Shown here piece by piece: positions 35,034 to 42,036 of a DNA stretch of 64,000 bases. The stretch's first letter is position 1, and every line of letters begins with the position of its first letter. Source of the DNA: Planctomycetota bacterium (lineage in GTDB: Bacteria; Planctomycetota; Phycisphaerae; Phycisphaerales; UBA1924). The stretch lies in assembly GCA_018242625.1 (NCBI GenBank), contig JAFEBO010000002.1:48085-112084 (forward strand), read 5' to 3'. Below the pieces are notes generated by a model, which was given only the letters and a program-made list of their open reading frames with translations, was not told the DNA's origin and searched no databases. The position numbers and the translations under genes were made by a program.

Positions 35034-36620
35034 TTAAACGCACATCAGCCGGTCGTACGCCTCCGCAAAGATCACAAAGTCCGCGTCATCCACCTGCTGA
35101 TCCCCGTTCAAATCCGCCGGGCATTCCCCCGCCGTGCCCGGACCACCAGCGGGGCAGAGAAAGTCGTTGTACGCCGACGCGAAACTCACAAAGTCCGAGT
35201 CATCCACCTGGCCGTCGCACGTCAGATCGCTGCGGCACAGCACCACCCGAGCCAGGCTCGTCGTCACCGTCCCGCACGGATTAGTCACGCCCCCGCTGAA
35301 CTTGATGTCCTTCACCGGCGCCGCGGCACGCGCCCCCGTGATCACAAGCTGCGGCGAATCCCAGCCCTCCACCGCAAACGAAAGCCCCGTCGTGTCGGAA
35401 TAGAACGGCCCGTCGAGCGGCACAAAAACCCCGCTGTCCGGCGGCGATTCCACGCTCCACCGATACGTCACCTCGCCCGGGGCCACCACCTCCACCGTGA
35501 GCGCCGCACTCGCATTCGGGTCCGAACACACCGCTATATCCACCGGATCGGTCACAACTTGCGCGGTCGACGGACAGGGCAGACCCTTGATGACAAACGC
35601 CCGCGTCGCGCCGTTGAACGTGCCCGTCCCCGCAATCGTCGAACCGTCATTCGAAACACCCCAAGCCTCGAGCAGCACCCAGCCCGTCAAATTGCCGCCA
35701 AGCGATGTCACCCAGCTTGCAAGGTCTTTCATCCCGACCGAAGTACTCCAGTACGCCGCCCGGTACGTGTTGGTCCCCACCTTCGCACGCCCCGTGACGA
35801 CCTTTCCATCCCAGTTCGTGCTCCGCGAATACGAATCGGTCGAGCCCAGCGGCGTGCCGAGGTTCTGCATCGAAGCGCTGACATACCGGAACATGCGATC
35901 GCCGCCGGGCATCTGGCAGTCGCCCACGATGACCATGTTGTCCTTGCTGATCGCGTACGCGCGTGAATCAGTCGCCGTCGGCAGCGCTCCCAGGTCCTGC
36001 ACAATGTTCCCGGGCAGCCAGCGGCAGGCGTGATAGCCGGCCCCCGTCCACGTGCTCCCGCCCACGATCGTCGAACCGTCCGAGCTGATCCCATACGCCG
36101 ACGAACCAAACGCCCCGCCCGGCAGCGTCGGAAGCTGGACAAGCACGCCCGGGCTGGTCCAGCGCACCCCGTACGTGTTTCCCCCGGCGACGTTGCTGTA
36201 GCCGACAACGATCGTGCCGTCTCCGCTGATGCCGGTCGCAAGGCCGAGCGTGCCGGTGGGTAGCAAGCCGAGATTCTGCATGCCGCCGGAACTCGTCCAG
36301 CGGAAAAGCTTGTTGCCCCCGTTTCCCGCGATCGCGTTCCCCGTGGCGCTCATCGAGTTGCCCGCGGTGAATGAAATCGCCGGCGGCGTGCCGAGGTTGA
36401 TCAGCCCCCCCGCAATGCTCCAGCGGAAGGCGTAGAAAAACTGCGACGCACCAGAGATGAAATCTCCGTACCCCGTGACGTACGTCCCGTCATCGCTCAC
36501 CGCCGCTCCGTGCGACTCTGTCCCCCCCGGGTAAATCCCCAGGTTGTAAATCACCGGCGGCGCCGCAAGCGTTGAAGCAGAAGCAGACGCCAGCGTTGCG
36601 AGCAGCAGAGGACGTTTCAT
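35034..36620 (-). CDS. secreted HAF-repeat protein with two dockerin-like repeats (paralogue)
   Basis: A 528-residue exported protein, closely parallel to the gene 71 nt downstream. The signal peptide is MKRPLLLATLASASASTLA. The repeats begin with IYNLGIYPGGTESHGAAVS and continue with the same 'IS.DG..IVG' core. The beta-rich part and the two C-terminal dockerin-like repeats (CRSDLTCDGQVDDSDF; CPADLNGDQQVDDADF) match in order and spacing. GGGAG precedes ATG 36620, which sits just at the signal peptide; the open frame upstream is not used. The two genes share IY(D/N)LG, GTG(V/T)FNG.TRAFVIKG and GWDGPDL/GWDSPQL, so they arose by tandem duplication. Function unknown. Confidence 0.88.
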   Translation of the reverse strand: MKRPLLLATLASASASTLAAPPVIYNLGIYPGGTESHGAAVSDDGTYVTGYGDFISGASQFFYAFRWSIAGGLINLGTPPAISFTAGNSMSATGNAIAGNGGNKLFRWTSSGGMQNLGLLPTGTLGLATGISGDGTIVVGYSNVAGGNTYGVRWTSPGVLVQLPTLPGGAFGSSAYGISSDGSTIVGGSTWTGAGYHACRWLPGNIVQDLGALPTATDSRAYAISKDNMVIVGDCQMPGGDRMFRYVSASMQNLGTPLGSTDSYSRSTNWDGKVVTGRAKVGTNTYRAAYWSTSVGMKDLASWVTSLGGNLTGWVLLEAWGVSNDGSTIAGTGTFNGATRAFVIKGLPCPSTAQVVTDPVDIAVCSDPNASAALTVEVVAPGEVTYRWSVESPPDSGVFVPLDGPFYSDTTGLSFAVEGWDSPQLVITGARAAAPVKDIKFSGGVTNPCGTVTTSLARVVLCRSDLTCDGQVDDSDFVSFASAYNDFLCPAGGPGTAGECPADLNGDQQVDDADFVIFAEAYDRLMCV

Positions 36621-36782
36621 CGATCGGCTCCCTTCGGGCGCAGTGCGCCCCCCAGAGTTACCCGCGACCGCCCAAACCTTGCAGCCCCGTACGGCAAATC
36701 CGAATATTTCTTTGCCCCAATGGCAAATCGCCACCGCCGGCCTCGAACGGGTCCCACGCCCCACCGCCACTCCAGGCAGCGT

Positions 36783-37604
36783 TTACGGGCAGATCAGTTC
36801 GTCATACGCCACAACAAAGATCGAAAAATCGGCGTCGTCCACATACGCATCGCCGTTCAGATCTCCCAGGCACGTGTCCGGATAGTCCGGGCACAAGAGA
36901 TCGTTGTACGCGACCACGAAGATCGAAAAATCCGCGTCATCGACCAGCAAATCGCCGTTCAGATCCCCGGCACACGGCCCGAAATCGAAACTCGCGTAGG
37001 TCTGGATGTTCGCCGAACGCGAAGCGAAGCACGGCCCGCAAGCGAGAGAGTTGTGCGCCTCAATCCGGAGCTTCCAATCGCCCACACCCAGCGGAACGCT
37101 CACGTTCTCCGACGAGTACGACGAGTGCCAAACGAAACCACCGACCTGCGAAACCGTCACAAGAAATGAGAAGCCGTCGCCCGAAACCGTCGTCCCCAGA
37201 ATCAGATCTGCGGCGAGTGACAAGTTGAACTCAACCTCAAAGACATTGGCCGCGTCGTTTGATCCCGAGCACGTTCCGTTGGCGCTGATGTACGTGTAGA
37301 TGCCCATGATCGCCTGAATTGATGTGGCGTTGATATCGCCGCTTTGGGAAACTTGGGCGATCGCCGTCGCGCTTCCGATCGCCCCGGCCGCGCCCGGACC
37401 AAAGCTCAGCGCGGCCGTCCAGGGTCCCTCGACAGTGTTCGAGCTCGAATCCGATTCGCACCAGTTGAGCGTATTGGGCGGCGCGTTCACGCACGCCTTT
37501 GCCGCAAGACTCCGATTCACACCCGTGATCGTCACACCGGCAAGCGTGCTCCCCGCAACCAAGGCCAGTGCACAAACGCTCCCAATCCAAGCTGCCGTGC
37601 GCAT
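36783..37604 (-). CDS. secreted protein with two dockerin-like repeats
   Basis: A 273-residue exported protein. The signal peptide is AAWIGSVCALALVAGSTLAG. The middle 150 residues are Ser/Asn/Val-rich and probably all-beta, with paired Cys (ACGPC, CSGS); I do not recognise the fold. The C-terminus has two calcium-loop repeats, CAGDLNGDLLVDDADF and CLGDLNGDAYVDDADF, each followed by SIFVVAY. It lacks HAF repeats, so the dockerin-like tail has been joined here to a different N-terminal part. GGAGGGG lies just before ATG 37604. It is separate from its neighbours by gaps of about 160 bp on each side. Confidence 0.82.
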   Translation of the reverse strand: MRTAAWIGSVCALALVAGSTLAGVTITGVNRSLAAKACVNAPPNTLNWCESDSSSNTVEGPWTAALSFGPGAAGAIGSATAIAQVSQSGDINATSIQAIMGIYTYISANGTCSGSNDAANVFEVEFNLSLAADLILGTTVSGDGFSFLVTVSQVGGFVWHSSYSSENVSVPLGVGDWKLRIEAHNSLACGPCFASRSANIQTYASFDFGPCAGDLNGDLLVDDADFSIFVVAYNDLLCPDYPDTCLGDLNGDAYVDDADFSIFVVAYDELICP

Positions 37605-37773
37605 TTCTCCCCTCCTGTCCAAGCCGGACCCGCCACCAGGCCTGCGAACACCGCGACCCCGGAGCGGCCCAACCCCAATGCTACCGGATCCCGCCGGTTA
37701 CCCCAAGGGCTTCTTCGAATAAACAAGACCATCACGGCCCCCCGGGGGCAGCACACGGCACCCCGTCCCCGAC

Positions 37774-38919
37774 CTACTTCTCCCGCACCACGCCCTTCCC
37801 CTTCACGATCTCCCCAATCACATATACCGCCTCGCCAAGCTTCTCGAGCTGCTCCTTGATGCTCTCCGCAAACGCCTTCCGTACGATCACGCAATACCCG
37901 ATGCCCAGGTTGAACACTCGCTTCATTTCCTCGTCGTCGATGTTCCCCTGCTCCTGCAAAAACGTAAACACCGGCGGCACGGGCCACGAGGAACGATCAA
38001 TCACCGCGTCGCAGCCCTTGGGAATCGAGCGCACCAGGTTGTCCGCAAGCCCGCTGCCCGTGATATGCGCCATGCCGCTGATCACGTTCTTCACCCGGTA
38101 GTTCCGCTGCAGCTTCACAATGTTGCCCGCATAGATGCGAGTCGGCGTGAGCAGCACCTCGCCCAACGTCCTGGCAGCGCCGCCCCCTCTTCTCTTCTTT
38201 GCCCCCTTGCCCCTTTGTCCCCTGGGCGCTTTCTCCGCCTCGCTCAGCTCCTCATACACCTTTCCCAGATCCAGCCCCGCGTGCTTCACAACCTTCCGCA
38301 CCAGCGAATACCCGTTGCTGTGAATCCCGGCCGACGCCAGCCCCAGCACAACATCACCGGGCTTGACACGCGTCGGATTGATCGCCCGCTTGAGCTCGAC
38401 AACACCGACACAAAACCCCGCAAGATCAAAGTCCCCGGGCGCGTACACGTCCGGCATGTTCGCCGTCTCGCCCCCCAGAAGCGCACAGCCGCTCTGCCTG
38501 CACCCCTCCGCAACGCCCTCCACCAGCGCCGCAAGCATCTTCTTGTCCACCCGCGGCACCGCGATGTAATCCAGAAATATCAGCGGCTCCGCGCCCTGCA
38601 CGATCAGGTCGTTGACGTTCATCGCCACCAGATCGATGCCCACCGTGTTGAACACGCCCATTTCCGCCGCCAGCTTCACCTTCGTCCCCACGCCGTCGCA
38701 GCACGCCACAAGCACCGGATCCTTGTAATTCCGGCTGAACAGCCCCTTCTTGTAATCCAGCCGGAACAGCCCCGCAAACCCGCCCGGATTCGGAATCACC
38801 CGCGGCCCAAAGGTCCGCCGCATCGTCGATTCAAGCGACTCCGTGAACGAGTCCTTCTCGTTGATGTCCACGCCCGCGGAGGCGTACGTCAATCCGTTGC
38901 GCGGTTTCTCGGCGGCCAT
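37774..38919 (-). CDS. purM: phosphoribosylformylglycinamidine cyclo-ligase
   Basis: AIR synthetase, the fifth step of purine biosynthesis: ATP-dependent ring closure of FGAM to AIR. In 381 residues the family signature runs clearly: LTYASAGVDINEKD, VACCDGVGTKVKLA, GIDLVAMNVNDLIVQGAEPLIFLDYIA, ALLGGETANMPDVY, GLASAGIHSNGYSLVRKV and GMAHITGSGLADNL. The usual length is about 345. The excess is an insertion at about residues 226-251, rich in Lys, Arg and Gly (RGQRGKGAKKRRGGG), between LSEAEK and TLGEVLLTPT. It should form a surface loop. TACCCT lies exactly 6 nt before ATG with no ribosome site, so the transcript may be leaderless. It is surrounded by secreted-protein genes and no other pur genes. 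Confidence 0.96.
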   Translation of the reverse strand: MAAEKPRNGLTYASAGVDINEKDSFTESLESTMRRTFGPRVIPNPGGFAGLFRLDYKKGLFSRNYKDPVLVACCDGVGTKVKLAAEMGVFNTVGIDLVAMNVNDLIVQGAEPLIFLDYIAVPRVDKKMLAALVEGVAEGCRQSGCALLGGETANMPDVYAPGDFDLAGFCVGVVELKRAINPTRVKPGDVVLGLASAGIHSNGYSLVRKVVKHAGLDLGKVYEELSEAEKAPRGQRGKGAKKRRGGGAARTLGEVLLTPTRIYAGNIVKLQRNYRVKNVISGMAHITGSGLADNLVRSIPKGCDAVIDRSSWPVPPVFTFLQEQGNIDDEEMKRVFNLGIGYCVIVRKAFAESIKEQLEKLGEAVYVIGEIVKGKGVVREK

Positions 38920-38925
38920 ATCCCG

Positions 38926-38931
38926 AGGGTA
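38926..38931 (-). promoter_or_regulatory. -10-like TACCCT 6 nt before purM
   Basis: Minus strand: TACCCT, CGGGAT, ATG 38919. It fits the leaderless pattern. Confidence 0.45.
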
Positions 38932-39113
38932 TCACCGAATATCGGACCCTTTTCCAACCCCGCACGCCGTCTCCCTTTCATCCCCGCCACACTTCCCAGC
39001 AAATCCAATCCATGCAAGGTTGCCCCGATTCCGTTTATGAGGCATTTTCCTTCTAGACCGCGTCGGCGAGGGGCCGCACGCAGTCGTTGTGTTTGAAGGA
39101 ACAGGAGATCCCA

Positions 39114-39815
39114 ATGTCCAGCTCGTTGCGTCTTTCCGCCTTGGCAGTCGCGGGCCTCGCCTGCACTTCCGGCCTCGCCCTCGCCCAGAACGGCTTCACC
39201 TACGTCAAAGCCACCGCCAACATCTTCGGCTACGGCCTCTCCACGCCCGCCCCCGGCGGCGGAGGCGGCGGCACCCTCGCCAATGTCATCGCCCTCAACG
39301 CCGGTTCCGGTCGCGTCGCCGCCTTCTCCTCCGGAGGCCAGGCCGGCTGGGCCAATGCGCCAGTCAATGGCCCCGACGGCGGCAACTTCGCAAGCTCCAC
39401 CAACATCCCCAGCGTCGGACCCATCTCCGGATACAACGGCCCCCTGAGCGGCCAACTCGTCGGAGTGTTCATCGAAGCCGGCGATATCTCCGGCTTCTCC
39501 GCTCCCGGTTCCATGAGCTATCCCGACCTCGCAAGCTACTCCGCCGCCAGCTACGCGCCCGACCTCCGACAGGTCTTCTTCATCGGTGACGGCAAAACCG
39601 GCACCGGCAGCGGCAGCACCCAGGCCTTCTACGTTCCCGACGGTGCCGCCTACCTCGTCCTCGGCATCGCCGACGCCTACGGCTTCAACGCTTCCGCCGG
39701 CTACTACGACGACAACGTCGGCGGCTACGAAACCAGCTACGTCATCGTCCCCGCTCCCGGCGTCGCCTCGCTCGGTCTCGTCGGCCTCGCCGCCGCACGC
39801 CGCCGTCGCGCCTGA
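39114..39815 (+). CDS. secreted Gly/Ser-rich protein with PEP-CTERM-like sorting tail
   Basis: A 233-residue exported protein. The signal peptide is LRLSALAVAGLACTSGLALAQ. The mature part is Gly/Ser/Tyr-rich with a GGGGGG run and probable beta structure. The C-terminus reads VPAPGVASLGLVGLAAARRRRA: a Pro-containing motif, a short hydrophobic helix and an Arg cluster. This is the architecture of PEP-CTERM-like sorting signals, with PAPG instead of PEP, as often seen in planctomycetes; such proteins are usually processed by an exosortase-type enzyme, none of which lies in the window. AGGAG lies 8 nt before ATG 39114. A strong terminator follows. Function unknown. Confidence 0.85.
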   Translation: MSSSLRLSALAVAGLACTSGLALAQNGFTYVKATANIFGYGLSTPAPGGGGGGTLANVIALNAGSGRVAAFSSGGQAGWANAPVNGPDGGNFASSTNIPSVGPISGYNGPLSGQLVGVFIEAGDISGFSAPGSMSYPDLASYSAASYAPDLRQVFFIGDGKTGTGSGSTQAFYVPDGAAYLVLGIADAYGFNASAGYYDDNVGGYETSYVIVPAPGVASLGLVGLAAARRRRA

Positions 39816-39841
39816 TCCAACTCACCGCTCCACTCGCCAAA

Positions 39842-39870
39842 GGGCAGCGGCCTTCCGCTGCCCTTTTTTC
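39842..39870 (+). terminator. intrinsic terminator
   Basis: Stem GGGCAGCGG / CCGCTGCCC with loop CCTT, then TTTTTTC. It ends the sorting-tail gene. Confidence 0.92.
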
Positions 39871-39887
39871 ATAGATCCTCTCGCTTA

Positions 39888-39917
39888 TCCATCCACATAT
39901 CCGGATGAACGGATGGA
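39888..39917 (+). promoter_or_regulatory. inverted repeat upstream of metK
   Basis: TCCATCC / GGATGGA arms around a 16-nt loop that itself contains the palindrome ATCCGGAT. It lies about 110 bp before metK. It does not resemble a known SAM riboswitch. It could be an operator or leader hairpin. Confidence 0.3.
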
Positions 39918-40025
39918 GCTTTCCACGCGCACGCGCCTATCCTCTTTCCCCCGAGTCCGCTGCCGCGGCCGGGCCCGCTCGCCAGGCGCGGCGACGGTTC
40001 ACATTCAAGCTGGAGATATTGCCTC

Positions 40026-41201
40026 ATGGCTCGCACGCAGCTCTTCACCTCGGAATCCGTCTCGATGGGTCACCCCGACAAAGTCGCCGACCAGATTTCC
40101 GATTCGGTCCTCGACGCGATGATCGCCGACGATCCCTACTCCCGCGTCGCCTGCGAAACACTCTGCTGCACCGGCCTCGTCGTCGTCGCCGGCGAGATCA
40201 CCACCAACACCTACGTCAGCATCCCCGACCTCGTCCGCGAAACCATCCGCGACATCGGCTACACCTCCGGCGACATGCGCTTCGACGCCGACTCCGCCGG
40301 CGTCATGGTCGCGATCAACAAGCAGTCCAACGACATCGCCATGGGCGTCAACCGCGAAGGCGCCGGCGACCAAGGCATGATGTTCGGCTTCGCCTGCAAA
40401 GACACGCCCGAGCTCATGCCGCTCCCCATCCAGCTCAGCCACCAGCTCGTCGAGCGCCAGGCCGAGGTCCGCAAGTCCGGCAAGATCCCCGGCCTCCGCC
40501 CCGACGCCAAGAGCCAGGTCACCGTCGAATACCAGGACAACAAGCCCGTCCGCATCGACACCGTCGTTCTCTCCACCCAGCACGATCCCCAGTGGAACGA
40601 CCGCCAGGAAGAACTCAAGAAGCAGATCGTCGAGCACGTGATCAAGCCCGTCCTCGGCCAGTGGTGGAACCCCGCCATCACCATCCACGTCAACCCCACC
40701 GGCCGCTTCGAAATCGGCGGCCCCCACGGCGACACCGGCCTCACCGGCCGCAAAATCATCGTCGACACCTACGGCGGCATGGGCCGCCACGGCGGCGGCG
40801 CCTTCTCCGGCAAGGATCCGACCAAGGTCGACCGCTCCGCCGCCTACATGGCCCGTTACATCGCCAAGAACATCGTCGCCGCCGGCCTCGCCGACCGCTG
40901 CGAAATCCAGCTCTCCTACGCCATCGGCGTCGCCGAGCCCACCAGCGTCTACGTCGACTGCTTCGGCACCAACAAGGTCGACGAAGAAAAGATCAGCAAA
41001 GCCGTCCGCGCCACCTTCGGCCTGACGCCCAAGAAGATCATCGAAACCCTCAACCTCCGCACCCCCATCTTCTCCCCCACCGCCCGCCACGGCCACTTCG
41101 GCCGCGCCCCCGGATCGATCACCTACAAGGGCAAGAAGTACGACACCTTCACCTGGGAAAAAACCGACAAGGTCGAAGCCCTCAAGGCCGCGTGCAAGTA
41201 A
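40026..41201 (+). CDS. metK: S-adenosylmethionine synthetase
   Basis: Methionine adenosyltransferase, making SAM from ATP and Met. Its 391 residues carry the family landmarks: [75 protein letters not shown] and the C-terminal [15 protein letters not shown]. These cover the ATP- and metal-binding residues. The length is normal. GGAG lies 10 nt before ATG 40026. A TATCCT about 100 nt upstream and the inverted repeat at 39888 are the only candidate control elements; no SAM riboswitch is visible. An intrinsic terminator follows. Confidence 0.97.
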   Translation: MARTQLFTSESVSMGHPDKVADQISDSVLDAMIADDPYSRVACETLCCTGLVVVAGEITTNTYVSIPDLVRETIRDIGYTSGDMRFDADSAGVMVAINKQSNDIAMGVNREGAGDQGMMFGFACKDTPELMPLPIQLSHQLVERQAEVRKSGKIPGLRPDAKSQVTVEYQDNKPVRIDTVVLSTQHDPQWNDRQEELKKQIVEHVIKPVLGQWWNPAITIHVNPTGRFEIGGPHGDTGLTGRKIIVDTYGGMGRHGGGAFSGKDPTKVDRSAAYMARYIAKNIVAAGLADRCEIQLSYAIGVAEPTSVYVDCFGTNKVDEEKISKAVRATFGLTPKKIIETLNLRTPIFSPTARHGHFGRAPGSITYKGKKYDTFTWEKTDKVEALKAACK

Positions 41202-41244
41202 AAAACACCAGGAGCGATCAGCTCAGAGCTCTCAGAAAATCCAA

Positions 41245-41271
41245 CCCCGGCAATCGCCGGGGCTTTTTTTT
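41245..41271 (+). terminator. intrinsic terminator of metK
   Basis: Stem CCCCGGC / GCCGGGG with loop AATC, then CTTTTTTTTC. Confidence 0.93.
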
Positions 41272-41311
41272 CGAACCCGCATAACTTCTCTGGCCCTCAG
41301 GCCCTTTTCCC

Positions 41312-41887
41312 ATGCCCACCCGCTGCCACTGGCTCCCCCCCGACAAGCCCGACTACACCGCCTACCACGACACCGAATGGGGCGTGCCGGTCCACGACGA
41401 TCGCGCCCTCTTCGAAATGCTCATCCTGGAAGGCGCCCAGGCCGGCCTCAGCTGGTACACCATCCTCAAACGCCGCGACGGCTACCGCAAAGCCTTCAAA
41501 AACTTCGACCCGCGCAAAGTCGCCAGGCTCACCGACGCCGAGCTCGCCCAAATCCTCACCACCGGCGACATCATCCGGAACAAACTCAAAGTCTTCGCCA
41601 CCCGCCAGAACGCCCGCGCCTTCCTCGATATCCAGAAAGAGTTCGGCTCCTTCGACAAATACCTCTGGGCCTTCGTCCAAAACAAGCCCCAAGTCCGCCT
41701 CCCGCGCGGCCCAAAGGACTTCCGCGCCACCTCCCCAGAGTCTGACGCGCTCTCGAAAGACCTAAAGAAGCGCGGCATGACCTTCGTCGGCTCCACCATC
41801 CTCTACGCCTACATGCAGGCCGTCGGCCTCGTGAACGACCACGAAAACGGCTGCTTCCGGGCCAAATCGCCTCCCCGCAAGCGGTAA
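41312..41887 (+). CDS. tag: DNA-3-methyladenine glycosylase I
   Basis: Base-excision repair enzyme that removes 3-methyladenine from DNA. The 191-residue product has the four zinc-binding residues of Tag in place: Cys5, the His of YHDTEWGVPVHDDRALFEML, and NDHENGC near the end (His and Cys). LILEGAQAGLSWYTILKRR carries the catalytic-region Glu and the helix-hairpin core, and GDIIRNKLKV is also typical. The length agrees with the family (about 187). No ribosome site is obvious before ATG 41312. It follows the metK terminator, so it must have its own promoter; TAACTT about 25 nt upstream is a candidate. Confidence 0.95.
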   Translation: MPTRCHWLPPDKPDYTAYHDTEWGVPVHDDRALFEMLILEGAQAGLSWYTILKRRDGYRKAFKNFDPRKVARLTDAELAQILTTGDIIRNKLKVFATRQNARAFLDIQKEFGSFDKYLWAFVQNKPQVRLPRGPKDFRATSPESDALSKDLKKRGMTFVGSTILYAYMQAVGLVNDHENGCFRAKSPPRKR

Positions 41888-42036
41888 GAAGAGCTCGGTG
41901 TTCCTGCCGAATCCGGCGCGTTCCCCGGCCCCGAGTTCCTCATCTCCCGTTCTTCTTGCCCGGCCCCAATTCTGGTCGATCCTTACCATCGCGCCGGAAC
42001 GTAAACGAAGAGCGGAACCCACCGGCAAAGCACCAC

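Noticed and set aside
33346..36620. CRISPR array or tandem DNA repeat
   Set aside because: The repetition is at protein level (HAF repeats) with variable spacing and no identical DNA units.
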